Positions 1 to 8,087 of a stretch of DNA of 64,000 nucleotides are shown here, one piece after another (the stretch's first letter is position 1; the number at the start of each line of letters is the position of its first letter). Below the pieces are notes generated by a model that was not told where the DNA came from, searched no databases, and was given only the letters and a program-made list of their open reading frames with translations. A program made the translations under genes and the position numbers. Source of the DNA: Opacimonas sp014872805. GTDB lineage: Bacteria; Pseudomonadota; Gammaproteobacteria; Enterobacterales; Alteromonadaceae. Location: assembly GCA_014872805.1 (NCBI GenBank), contig WKFN01000006.1:1-64000 (forward strand), given 5' to 3'.

Positions 1-28
1 ATCTGAGCCATGATCAAACTCTTCAATT
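1..28 (-). rRNA. rrs: 16S ribosomal RNA, 5' end only (partial)
   Basis: The reverse complement of the first 28 bases reads as the conserved 5' end of bacterial 16S rRNA, including GAGTTTGATCATGGCTCAG. Only the first ~28 nt lie in the window; the gene runs off the left edge. The mature end is placed by alignment from memory to the E. coli 5' end and may be off by a base or two. The upstream leader and promoters support a real rRNA operon. Confidence 0.95.
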
Positions 29-160
29 AAAATATATCGAAATATGAATTGTCGTTGTGACACTCTTAATGAGTGCCCACACAAATTGTCTTGTTATCTG
101 ATTGTTAAAGAACGTTGAAGCCGGAGCTTCGTGCTTGTTGAGGCGTTCCTCTCAAGCGGG
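29..160 (-). promoter_or_regulatory. rRNA operon leader with boxA antitermination site
   Basis: On the minus strand, positions 113 to 101 read GTTCTTTAACAAT, the boxA-like element of gammaproteobacterial rRNA leaders. The following stretch, containing GTGTGGGCACTC, also matches the classical leader between boxA and 16S. In known rrn operons boxA recruits the NusB/S10 antitermination complex. That function is inferred here from similarity. Confidence 0.8.
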
Positions 161-166
161 ATGCGT

Positions 167-194
167 ATGATACGCTTTTGATTTTCAGTGTCAA
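167..194 (-). promoter_or_regulatory. rRNA operon promoter, proximal (P2-like)
   Basis: Minus strand: -35 TTGACA at 194-189, 16-nt spacer, -10 TATCAT at 172-167. A GC-containing discriminator ACGCATCCCGC follows, of the kind that makes rRNA promoters sensitive to ppGpp/DksA. It is near consensus and correctly oriented toward the 16S gene. Confidence 0.8.
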
Positions 195-317
195 TCTTTT
201 TTTAACGTTTTTTGTGATTATTTTCACTCGAAACAGATTGTCCAAAAATCCCGCAAACCCTGATAAAATCTAGTTTTGCTGTCGCTTTAAGTGGTTACCC
301 CCTCAAGCGAGATGCGC

Positions 318-345
318 ATTGTACAGACTTAAATTATGTCGTCAA
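318..345 (-). promoter_or_regulatory. rRNA operon promoter, distal (P1-like)
   Basis: Minus strand: -35 TTGACG at 345-340, 16-nt spacer, -10 TACAAT at 323-318, followed by GCGCATCTCGCTTGAG. That discriminator is almost the same as the one after the second promoter (ACGCATCCCGCTTGAG), so the two promoters look like a duplicated unit about 150 bp apart. This explains most of the gene-free stretch from 29 to 478. Confidence 0.8.
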
Positions 346-478
346 CTAAATATAGTCATTTTTTTGCAATATTTCTGACTTTTTTCTGTCACACACGCAA
401 ATAGTCTAATTCACAAGCACAACTCCTTAGTTTTCTTTACAATGATTACTGTTAGTTAACAACCACAAGGATTTTATT

Positions 479-1015
479 ATGCTCAAACCGTTCGATGGCA
501 TTACCCCTACATTAGGTAAAAGGGTCTTTGTTGACGAAAGTGCAGTTTTATATGGAGACATTACTTTAGGTAATGATGTCAGTATATGGCCATTAGTTGC
601 TGCGCGCGGCGACGTCAATCATATCCGTATTGGCGCACGCACTAACGTACAAGATGGGTCCGTGCTTCATGTGACTCGTAAAACTAAGTTTTTAGCGAAT
701 GGTTTTCCGCTTATTATTGGCGATGATGTAACTGTAGGCCATAAATGTATGTTGCATGGCTGCACCATTGGTAACCGCGTGTTAGTTGGAATGGGCGCTA
801 TTGTCTTAGATGGTGCTAAAGTGCAAGACGATGTATTCATAGGAGCTGGTTCAGTCGTTCCTCCTAACAAGACGCTAGAGTCGGGCTACCTTTACGTCGG
901 TAACCCCGTTCAGCAAAGACGCCCTTTAAAGGAGAGTGAAATGGCATTCTTAAAAGAAAGCGCCGAGAACTATGTCGCTTTAAAGGATGTCTACTTAGGT
1001 AAAACTACCGATTAA
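479..1015 (+). CDS. yrdA: gamma-class carbonic anhydrase family protein YrdA
   Basis: The 178-aa protein is a left-handed beta-helix made of hexapeptide repeats (for example IGDDVTVG, IGNRVLVG, VFIGAGSVV). The three histidines that bind the metal in gamma carbonic anhydrases are at His64, His88 and His93, with the usual HxxxxH spacing of the last two, and Arg43 of the RGD motif is present. Family members hydrate CO2 or are catalytically silent metalloproteins; activity cannot be told from sequence. It diverges from the rRNA operon, and its 3' end overlaps the convergent aroE by 11 nt. Confidence 0.92.
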   Translation: MLKPFDGITPTLGKRVFVDESAVLYGDITLGNDVSIWPLVAARGDVNHIRIGARTNVQDGSVLHVTRKTKFLANGFPLIIGDDVTVGHKCMLHGCTIGNRVLVGMGAIVLDGAKVQDDVFIGAGSVVPPNKTLESGYLYVGNPVQQRRPLKESEMAFLKESAENYVALKDVYLGKTTD

Positions 1016-1823
1016 GCTCTAAGCGCAAAGCATCTAATACTGGGGTAGTGTTCACGCGCTGCCCCGTCCATAATTCAAAGCTCTTTGCCGCTTGGCCAAC
1101 TAACATACCCAAACCATCACTGCAGGTTTTTGCACCGGCTTTCATCGCCTGTTGCATGAATGCAGTTTGTCCTGGAAGATATACCATATCGTATGCCATC
1201 TCAATATTTTGATAAAGATTTTTTGGCACATCAGGAAGCTGTTTTTGTAAGGATAAGGTAGTCGCATTGACGATCACATCGTAGGTCTCGTTGCGAACAC
1301 TATCAAAACCACCGGCTGTTAGCGTCTTATGTGAAAACACTTGAACCAGTTCACGAGCCCTTTGCACATTGCGATTCACTATGTGAATAGATGCAACATG
1401 TTGATTGATCAGAGGCATAATAACACCACGTGCTGCTCCACCAGCTCCAATCAATAATATCCGCTTGTCTTTTAATGCCTGACCCTGACGCAAAATATCC
1501 TGCATCAAACCCGGACCATCCGTATTGTGTCCAACTAAACCATTAACGGTTTTATATAAGGTATTCACCGCCCCTGCCGTTTTGGCTTCATCGGTTAACA
1601 CATCCGCAAGCGCAAACGCTTCTTCCTTAAATGGCGTCGTCACATTGAGGCCAATGTGATTTTCTTTACTGAAAAAATCCGCCACAGCCTCTTTAAACAA
1701 ATGCTTTTCAACAAGGATTGCATCGTATTTAATCTCCACACCAGCATGAGCTGCAAACATGTGGTGAATAAAGGGGGATTTAGATTGAGCAATGGGATTT
1801 CCCATCACAGCAAAGTACTGCAT
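1005..1823 (-). CDS. aroE: shikimate 5-dehydrogenase AroE
   Basis: This 272-aa protein has the full AroE layout. The N-terminal substrate domain carries SKSP (residues 14-17), catalytic Lys66 in NVTTPFKEE, Asn87 and Asp102 (NTDG). The NADPH-binding domain has GAGGAAR at 126-132 and a basic NRN patch (VNRNVQRAR) that selects NADP. It reduces 3-dehydroshikimate to shikimate in aromatic amino-acid synthesis. It is the last gene of the minus-strand block. The family usually follows hemF directly, but here ompW lies between them. Confidence 0.97.
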   Translation of the reverse strand: MQYFAVMGNPIAQSKSPFIHHMFAAHAGVEIKYDAILVEKHLFKEAVADFFSKENHIGLNVTTPFKEEAFALADVLTDEAKTAGAVNTLYKTVNGLVGHNTDGPGLMQDILRQGQALKDKRILLIGAGGAARGVIMPLINQHVASIHIVNRNVQRARELVQVFSHKTLTAGGFDSVRNETYDVIVNATTLSLQKQLPDVPKNLYQNIEMAYDMVYLPGQTAFMQQAMKAGAKTCSDGLGMLVGQAAKSFELWTGQRVNTTPVLDALRLELNR

Positions 1824-1894
1824 CGCATTATACTCCGTTCAACAAATGCCAATGGTAATGCCCGTACTTTACCGTAATTGTTACTAATGAACTA

Positions 1895-2551
1895 TTAAAA
1901 CTTATAAGCTAATGACAGAGTATAGACCATAGGATCAATCGAAACGGTTTCGACATTACCTGCGTTAAACCTGGCTTCTGTTTCAATGTCAATATAGCGA
2001 ACAGAGGCATTTAAGCCCAAGTTATCGCTGAACATATAATCAAAACCGACCTGAGCCGACAAGCCAAACGATGCATCCAATTCCAGTGCATCCACACCTA
2101 ATGCATCTTGGTTAGCTTGCGTAAATTCTTCATCAAAAAAGATTGTGTAGTTTAAGCCAACTCCAGCATATGGCTGGAATACAGCTGACGGCTCAGCAGA
2201 GAAATAATTCACTGTCACCGTGGGGGGTAAATGCGTGACTTCTGCTAATTTAGCGCCATTAGCAGTTAGGTTTACATCGTGCTTAAACGGCGTCGCAGCG
2301 AGTAGTTCGACATTGATGTTATCTGTGACAAAATACGCAACGTTCAGACCAATTTGAACATTACTATCAACTGCCAATCTAGTATTTAAAACGCTCGCGT
2401 CGCCACCAACCAATACTGGAGAAGATGAATCGTCTGGGGATACTTGTGTCACGCCAACACGCACAAGGATGTCGCCTTTTTCATAAGCCAATGCCGGAGC
2501 AGTAAAAGAAGATGCGGCTATTAGAGCAAGTGGCAGTAATGTAGTTTTCAT
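1895..2551 (-). CDS. ompW: outer-membrane protein OmpW
   Basis: 218 aa with a clear signal peptide (cleavage after APALA), then the OmpW-family pattern: a start strand GDILVRVGVTQVSPDD, NIQIGLNVAYFVTDNINVELLAATPFKHD-type strands, FQPYAGVGLNY, and a C-terminal strand ending in aromatic Phe (LSLAYKF). OmpW forms a narrow 8-stranded barrel for small hydrophobic molecules, as known for the family. It interrupts the hemF-aroE order and has its own 122-bp upstream gap with an FNR-like sequence. Confidence 0.93.
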   Translation of the reverse strand: MKTTLLPLALIAASSFTAPALAYEKGDILVRVGVTQVSPDDSSSPVLVGGDASVLNTRLAVDSNVQIGLNVAYFVTDNINVELLAATPFKHDVNLTANGAKLAEVTHLPPTVTVNYFSAEPSAVFQPYAGVGLNYTIFFDEEFTQANQDALGVDALELDASFGLSAQVGFDYMFSDNLGLNASVRYIDIETEARFNAGNVETVSIDPMVYTLSLAYKF

Positions 2552-2663
2552 AATATGTGTTCTCTATGTGTAATTAAACTAAACACAGTATGCTAAAGAA
2601 CCCATATTTTGATTTGATCTAGAACAATGCGCAGTATGCGCTGCGTATTAGCGGCTCCAAAGA

Positions 2664-2677
2664 TTGATATAGATCAG
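2664..2677. promoter_or_regulatory. possible FNR-type site upstream of ompW
   Basis: TTGATATAGATCAG differs from the FNR consensus TTGAT-N4-ATCAA only in the last base. It overlaps the hemF stop codon and lies about 113 bp upstream of the ompW start. ompW and heme genes are oxygen-regulated in other gammaproteobacteria, which makes the site plausible, but this is a motif match only. Confidence 0.4.
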
Positions 2678-3603
2678 GTATTGTTTGACGATAACCAATC
2701 TTGTGGGGTCAAAAAGGATGATAATTTACCCTGTGCAGAATCTGGAGCAGGCTGATAATTATACTCCCAACGCGCCAACGGTGGCATTGACATCAAAATG
2801 GATTCGGTGCGACCACCGGTTTGTAACCCGAATAAGGTACCGCGGTCGTAGACCAGGTTAAATTCCACATAGCGCCCACGACGATAGAGCTGAAAATCGC
2901 GCTCCATTGCATCGTATTCACAGCTCTTGCGACGCTCAATAATCGGAATATACGCATCGAGATACCCCTTGCCAACCGCCTGCATATAAGCAAACGATGA
3001 AGCAAAATCCGGCGCATTGAGATCATCAAAAAACAACCCACCTACCCCGCGAGTTTCATTGCGATGTTTAAGATAAAAATAATCGTCGCACCACTTCTTG
3101 TATTTTGGGTACACATCCTCACCAAACGGTTCTGACAAATCCTTGGCTACCGTATGCCAATGCACAACGTCTTCTTTGAATGGAAAAAAGGGGGTCAAAT
3201 CAAAACCGCCCCCGAACCACCAAATAGGATCCTCGCCTTCTTTTTCAGCAACAAAAAAGCGTACATTTGCATGAGAGGTTGGAATGTATGGATTGTGTGG
3301 ATGAATCACCAGTGATACACCCATTGCTTGAAAATTACGCCCAGCCAGTTCAGGACGAGCGGCCGTTGCCGACGCGGGCATTTGCGAACCAAAAACATGT
3401 GAAAAATTCACTCCGCCCTGCTCAATCACGGCGCCATGGGTAAGCACTCTTGTTCGCCCCCCCCCACCTTCTGCGCGCTCCCAGTTATCCTCTTTGAAAC
3501 TGCCTTTACCATCTGACAATTCTAAGGTTTGACAAATATCGTCTTGTAACTTGAGTAAAAACGCTTTGACTTGTTCGATCTGTTGGGCAGTCACCGCTTG
3601 CAT
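2674..3603 (-). CDS. hemF: oxygen-dependent coproporphyrinogen III oxidase HemF
   Basis: 309 aa, close to the ~300 aa of E. coli HemF. Typical family blocks are seen: EGGGGRTRVL near residue 45, VIHPHNPYIPTSHANVRFF, WWFGGGFDLTPF, RGVGGLFFDDL and RRGRYVEFNLVYDRGT. It converts coproporphyrinogen III to protoporphyrinogen IX using O2 in heme synthesis. It follows tsaC by 20 nt in the same transcription unit. The glycine block is coded by a run of nine G (minus strand; C9 at 3457-3465), a possible slippage spot. Confidence 0.97.
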   Translation of the reverse strand: MQAVTAQQIEQVKAFLLKLQDDICQTLELSDGKGSFKEDNWERAEGGGGRTRVLTHGAVIEQGGVNFSHVFGSQMPASATAARPELAGRNFQAMGVSLVIHPHNPYIPTSHANVRFFVAEKEGEDPIWWFGGGFDLTPFFPFKEDVVHWHTVAKDLSEPFGEDVYPKYKKWCDDYFYLKHRNETRGVGGLFFDDLNAPDFASSFAYMQAVGKGYLDAYIPIIERRKSCEYDAMERDFQLYRRGRYVEFNLVYDRGTLFGLQTGGRTESILMSMPPLARWEYNYQPAPDSAQGKLSSFLTPQDWLSSNNT

Positions 3604-3623
3604 ATTCTTTCCTAGCTTTGTGT

Positions 3624-4181
3624 TTAATCGCGCAGCACCACACCGGTGAGAGCATCCGTTATCTTACTTGGTCTGGCGGTACGATCAACCTCTCCGTCGA
3701 CTTTATAGACTGAATCACCAAAGTAGTCTTTGATTTGGGCCAGATCTCTTGCGGGTTCTTTCCCTGAAGGATTGGCACTGGTGGACACCATCGGTTTATT
3801 TATCGCGTCACACAATACCTTAACAGTTGGATGAGCCGAGACCCGAACGGCTAAACTGTTGCGTCCACCGCTTAATAACTCCGATATCTCTGGTCGTTTG
3901 GGAATGATCCACGTATATGGACCAGGCCAAGTATCACAGGCCGCTTGCCATTGTTCAGCAGTCAATTTATCTTTATCCACATACGCTTCTAGCTGTGCAA
4001 AATGACTGGCGATCAAAATAACGCCTTTGTCTTGAGGGCGCGTCTTGGTATCCAACACTCGTTGCACCGCATCCAAATTGTCTGGATCACACCCTAGCCC
4101 AAACACAGCCTCAGTCGGATAAGCAATCACTTGCCCGGACTGAAATGCGTCACAAAATTCAGATAAATTGAAATCTTTCAT
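3624..4181 (-). CDS. tsaC: threonylcarbamoyl-AMP synthase TsaC
   Basis: 185 aa, the single-domain YrdC/Sua5 length. It has the N-terminal GQVIAYPTEAVFGLGCDP block, KTRPQDKGVILIAS and the conserved KPMVSTSANPSGKEPA block. It makes threonylcarbamoyl-AMP from threonine, bicarbonate and ATP, the first step of tRNA t6A37 synthesis. It starts 5 nt after the yrdD stop, so the two are probably cotranscribed. Confidence 0.96.
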   Translation of the reverse strand: MKDFNLSEFCDAFQSGQVIAYPTEAVFGLGCDPDNLDAVQRVLDTKTRPQDKGVILIASHFAQLEAYVDKDKLTAEQWQAACDTWPGPYTWIIPKRPEISELLSGGRNSLAVRVSAHPTVKVLCDAINKPMVSTSANPSGKEPARDLAQIKDYFGDSVYKVDGEVDRTARPSKITDALTGVVLRD

Positions 4182-4186
4182 AGGTA

Positions 4187-4648
4187 TTATGGTTGTTGAT
4201 TGGTTATATGGTCACATTTTGGATACTCACTACATCCCCAAAAGGTTTTGCCTGATTTATTCATCCGCGCAACATAATGGCCCGTTTTGCATTTCGGACA
4301 AAAAACCTGAGTCTCTGCTGAGTCAGCTGGTGGGTTGAGTGAGCCAATATAATGGCAATCAGGAAATGCGGTACACCCTAAAAACATACCATACTGACCT
4401 TTTTTGATTGCCAAATCACTGGCACATTCCGGACAAGGAGTGCCTGACATCACTTTAATCGTGCTGTCATCATCACTCTTTGGGTTATGAATGTATTCAC
4501 ACTGTGGATAATTGGAACAACCGATGAAAGATTGTTTTTTGCTGAATTTCTGCTGTAACGGAGCATTGCACTGAGGACAATCACCATAAGCTTGAGCCAC
4601 CGCCTGACTCGGCATGTTGCTAAAGAGCGTTGTGTCTATTTTACTCAT
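4187..4648 (-). CDS. yrdD: topoisomerase I C-terminal-type zinc-ribbon protein YrdD
   Basis: 153 aa with three copies of a four-cysteine zinc ribbon: CPQC...GCSNYPQC, CPEC...GCTAFPDC and CPKC...GCSEYPKC. These match the zinc fingers at the C-terminus of topoisomerase I, with no catalytic domain. The family is a known stand-alone DNA-binding protein of unclear role in the dprA-smg-yrdD-tsaC block. Confidence 0.93.
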   Translation of the reverse strand: MSKIDTTLFSNMPSQAVAQAYGDCPQCNAPLQQKFSKKQSFIGCSNYPQCEYIHNPKSDDDSTIKVMSGTPCPECASDLAIKKGQYGMFLGCTAFPDCHYIGSLNPPADSAETQVFCPKCKTGHYVARMNKSGKTFWGCSEYPKCDHITNQQP

Positions 4649-4678
4649 GAGCGGTAATGTAAGTCCCCAAAATAGCGC

Positions 4679-5155
4679 TTAATGTACTGGCCCTTCGGCA
4701 ACATCGAACAGCAGGTTTTCCATTTGTGCATAAGCGGTTTCACGACCCGGGGCATTGAACAACACCATCAAAATAACCCATTTAAGGTCTTCTAGACCAA
4801 AATCTTTGCTTTCGATTTCCATAACCCGATCAATAACCATCTCACGCGTAATATTATCCAAAACATTAATCTGTTCTAAAAACATAATAAAGCCTCGAGC
4901 TTGGGCATCCAAAACCGCTAATTCCGGTTCGCAATACACACGTGTTATGGCTGTATTATTAGTACCAATGAGATAAGGGGTTTGCTCTGATTCTTGTAAG
5001 GCTGCTAGTTTCTCTAACCACAATAACGCTTTGTAAATCTCATCGTGATGAAAGCCGGCTCTGACGAGTTCTTCGGTCAGTTCTTCTTGGTCATAATGAA
5101 ATTCCGACTCATTGTGAATCAGACTTTCAAATAAATACATCAAGATATCAAACAT
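4679..5155 (-). CDS. smg: Smg family protein (DUF494)
   Basis: 158 aa, standard length. It begins MFDILMYLFESLIHNE and contains GFHHDEIYKALLWLEKL and RGFIMFLEQINVLDNITREMVIDRVM, all typical of Smg. It is largely helical and acidic. Its molecular role is not established. The start overlaps the dprA stop by 8 nt, implying translational coupling. Confidence 0.93.
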   Translation of the reverse strand: MFDILMYLFESLIHNESEFHYDQEELTEELVRAGFHHDEIYKALLWLEKLAALQESEQTPYLIGTNNTAITRVYCEPELAVLDAQARGFIMFLEQINVLDNITREMVIDRVMEIESKDFGLEDLKWVILMVLFNAPGRETAYAQMENLLFDVAEGPVH

Positions 5156-6272
5156 GATTGCGCCCTCTTATTCTGGTATAGCCACCGGCTCTTTGCTGTA
5201 CGTATCCAGACAATTCTAACGTGCTTAACTGACTCAACACTTCGCCAATGGGTAATTGCGTTCGGCTCACAATGTCGTCCACAGACGTTACATCTACTCC
5301 TACACTATCTAACAATAGTGGATTTGCCAAGTCTTGTGTGAGTGTTTTACTATTTTCTTCTCTAATGTCAATATTGGGTTTCGCCCTTAGGTTTTCAACA
5401 TTTGGATAAAAAGAGAGCACATCGTCAACATGATTCAGTAGCATGGCACCTTGTTGAATAAGTTGATGACAGCCCCAGTTCTGCTGATCCAGCACGTTTC
5501 CCGGCAAAGCAAACACATCTCGATTTTGCGCGATGGCGTGTTGCGCTGTCACCATCGTGCCAGAACGCAGGCCAGCCTCAATTATGCAGACACCATGAGA
5601 TAAGCCACTGACAATGCGATTACGCCTTGGGAAAAAATAAGGTTTGGCAGATTGATGCGGTAAAAACTCACTGATGACGCATCCCCCTTTTGCTGTAATT
5701 TCTTGGCGAAGTGCTTTATGCGCTTGTGGATAAGTATAATTCATCCCATGCCCTAAGACCGCCACAGTTGTCCCACCAACCGATAACGCGCCACGATGGG
5801 CTGCTGCATCTATACCTTGAGCAAGACCAGAAACAACGACCCAACCTCGTTTGGCCAATCCTTGAGACAATGTCTCACTCACTTTTCTAGCCGGTTCGCT
5901 TGGATGACGATTGCCTACCACTGAGATGGCCGCCATTTCTAATACTCGCACATCACCTTGCACAAAAAGAAATAGAGGCGGATCACTGATTTGTTTGAGC
6001 CAGCAAGGGTATCGACTGTCATGTAAGGGCACAAAATGTGTGTCTTTTGGCAACTTACAAGGTATTGGGGTACCCGTTACGTAACGCTTAATGCAATGAA
6101 TCTGAGAGTGAGCCAGTCCCATATTACTCAAGCGCTCATCCGCAACGAATGCTAATCGATGCACTGGTTCATCAAGCAATTGCGCCAGTTGATAAATCGT
6201 GGCTAAACCTATATTAGGACATTCGTATAAGCCCAAATACGACGCTATGGATGTGTTATATGTATCGCTCAT
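5148..6272 (-). CDS. dprA: DNA-processing protein DprA
   Basis: 374 aa from the chosen ATG (MSDTYNTS). An upstream in-frame alternative at 6317 would add 15 residues with no homology. The Rossmann-like DprA core is seen as ISVVGNRHPSE, SGLAQGIDAAAHRGAL, VLGHGMNYTYP and the RNRIVSGLS block, followed by a C-terminal winged-helix domain. DprA loads RecA on incoming single-stranded DNA during transformation. It is first or second in the smg-yrdD-tsaC-hemF block. Confidence 0.95.
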   Translation of the reverse strand: MSDTYNTSIASYLGLYECPNIGLATIYQLAQLLDEPVHRLAFVADERLSNMGLAHSQIHCIKRYVTGTPIPCKLPKDTHFVPLHDSRYPCWLKQISDPPLFLFVQGDVRVLEMAAISVVGNRHPSEPARKVSETLSQGLAKRGWVVVSGLAQGIDAAAHRGALSVGGTTVAVLGHGMNYTYPQAHKALRQEITAKGGCVISEFLPHQSAKPYFFPRRNRIVSGLSHGVCIIEAGLRSGTMVTAQHAIAQNRDVFALPGNVLDQQNWGCHQLIQQGAMLLNHVDDVLSFYPNVENLRAKPNIDIREENSKTLTQDLANPLLLDSVGVDVTSVDDIVSRTQLPIGEVLSQLSTLELSGYVQQRAGGYTRIRGRNHV

Positions 6273-6331
6273 GGTAAGACTCCAAATAAATGAAGCCTTT
6301 ATGCTCGAGCCGACCACGTTTTTGATTCAAC

Positions 6332-7405
6332 TTATGGACGGCCTGAAAGCGCTCCGATGGATATAGCAGATTGTGCATTGAGCACATAGCCATAACTTAA
6401 ATTCGCTTGCGAATGCACGATGACCACCTCGCCTACTTTGAAATCAGGTTGATGCATACCGCCACGCACTAACCAACTTGATTCATCCACATAGATTGTA
6501 CGTTGCACAGTGTGTTGAATATCCGGTCCTGCTTGATACAGTCCCATAATTAAACCCAAGGACAAAGGCTCAGTATGTTGCACAATCACAATATCTCCTT
6601 GTGCGAATATCTCTCTTGGCTCTAGACCACCGATCACAACACCCACCTCTTCTTGCGCTGCATGCAAGAACAAATCTTCTGGCAGTATTGTCTGAGAAGG
6701 CAACAGCCAGTCACCTTGCATGATTTCTTTGTTTTGCTCAACGACGCTCACCAACCCTTGTTGTTTATTATGCAACTCAGCAACTTCAACATCTGCAATA
6801 TGATGGGCCACTGTGGCCAGTGGCTTACCATCAATAGAATAGAGTATATGTGACTCTCGCACCGCATGAAACTGACCTACCGACCAGTTTTGGGGGAATT
6901 GCGCAAATAGTGTATCGGGTTTGGTAAATAATAAACTGCCGTTTTGATTGCCTAATATTCGCCCGTGTCCTCGTTCTGATAAATTGAGTAGCCGGTCTTG
7001 GTTAAGTTGCGCCAGAACTTTATGCCAATTAAAATTCCTAATTGGCTCAGGCATTTTGACTGTGCGCTTTCCCTTAGGTGTTAACGTCAGGCTCGGTTTT
7101 GCTCGTAGGATCTGTAACTGAGGTTTTCCATCAATATAGTGAATGCGAATACTGTCACCCGGATAAATCAAGTGCGGGTTAATGATATCGGGATTATCCC
7201 GCCAAAGTCTTGGCCAGAGCCATGGATCATTGAGGAACAACTCTGAAATATCCCACAGCGTATCGCCTTTCACTACGTTATAAACCGTTGGCGCATCGCT
7301 GCGAATTATGACCTTAGTTGGACGAACTTGCGCCGCGAGTTTAAACGCCATAACCCCACCTATCAGCCATAAGATTATATTGTATCGCCATCTATTATTT
7401 GGCAT
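6332..7405 (-). CDS. LysM domain peptidoglycan-binding protein
   Basis: 357 aa from the ATG at 7405 (MPNNRWRYN). A hydrophobic N-terminal segment (YNIILWLIGGVMAFKLAAQ) could be a signal or anchor. One LysM domain follows (YNVVKGDTLWDISELFLNDPW ... NPHLIYPGDSIRI), then ~250 residues of conserved but unnamed sequence. A LysM protein divergent from def and next to dprA is common in Alteromonadales and Vibrionaceae. It probably binds cell wall in the periplasm; the function of the C-terminal part is unknown. Confidence 0.88.
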   Translation of the reverse strand: MPNNRWRYNIILWLIGGVMAFKLAAQVRPTKVIIRSDAPTVYNVVKGDTLWDISELFLNDPWLWPRLWRDNPDIINPHLIYPGDSIRIHYIDGKPQLQILRAKPSLTLTPKGKRTVKMPEPIRNFNWHKVLAQLNQDRLLNLSERGHGRILGNQNGSLLFTKPDTLFAQFPQNWSVGQFHAVRESHILYSIDGKPLATVAHHIADVEVAELHNKQQGLVSVVEQNKEIMQGDWLLPSQTILPEDLFLHAAQEEVGVVIGGLEPREIFAQGDIVIVQHTEPLSLGLIMGLYQAGPDIQHTVQRTIYVDESSWLVRGGMHQPDFKVGEVVIVHSQANLSYGYVLNAQSAISIGALSGRP

Positions 7406-7552
7406 AACCGCGCACCTATCTGTTCGCCTATTTGTTTTGAATGGTGTTAGAATAGCCCAAAAGCACAATACGGAAAGTCCAGTTTTTTATGCTTGGTTAT
7501 CCAGTGTTATACTTTAATTAATTTACAGTGAAACCAATTTGAAGGACGGAAC

Positions 7553-8068
7553 ATGGCGGTATTAACAGTACTCACCTTCCCTGATGAACGCTTACGTACG
7601 GTTGCCAAACCAGTTGCGACAGTCGATGCAACAATCCAAACGCTTATCGCTGACATGTTTGAGACCATGAAAGAAGAGCGCGGAATAGGCCTTGCTGCAA
7701 CACAAGTAGACGTTCATAAGCAAGTTATCGTGATGGATGTGTCTGAGGCGCAAGACGAGCCTAGGGTATTTATCAATCCTAAGATCATTGCTAAAGAAGG
7801 CATCATGATCAATGAAGAAGGCTGCCTATCTGTACCTGGAAATTATGCCAAGGTCGAACGCGCAGAGCGCATCACGGTTGAAGCGCTGAACGAAAAGGGC
7901 GAAACCTTTTCATTAGAGGCGGAAGGTCTCTTGGCAATTTGCATTCAGCACGAAATGGATCATCTCGCAGGTAAGTTGTTTGTGGATTACTTATCCCCTC
8001 TCAAACGCCAACGCATTATGAAAAAACTTGAAAAAGAAGCTCGGCTTGCCGCTCGAGCAAACCCGTAA
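7553..8068 (+). CDS. def: peptide deformylase
   Basis: 171 aa with the three deformylase motifs: GIGLAATQ, EEGCLSVPG and QHEMDHLAGKLF, which supply the Cys and two His metal ligands and the catalytic Glu. It removes the formyl group from nascent N-terminal methionine. An AAGGACGG ribosome site lies upstream of the ATG. It forms an operon with fmt, whose product makes the formyl-Met-tRNA, a standard pairing. Confidence 0.98.
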   Translation: MAVLTVLTFPDERLRTVAKPVATVDATIQTLIADMFETMKEERGIGLAATQVDVHKQVIVMDVSEAQDEPRVFINPKIIAKEGIMINEEGCLSVPGNYAKVERAERITVEALNEKGETFSLEAEGLLAICIQHEMDHLAGKLFVDYLSPLKRQRIMKKLEKEARLAARANP

Positions 8069-8087
8069 TTCATTACAGGAACTCTTA

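Noticed and set aside
4503..5733. DnaA-box sequences TGTGGATAA at 4503-4511 and 5725-5733
   Set aside because: Single copies within coding sequences of yrdD and dprA with no clustering or GATC enrichment; expected occasionally by chance.
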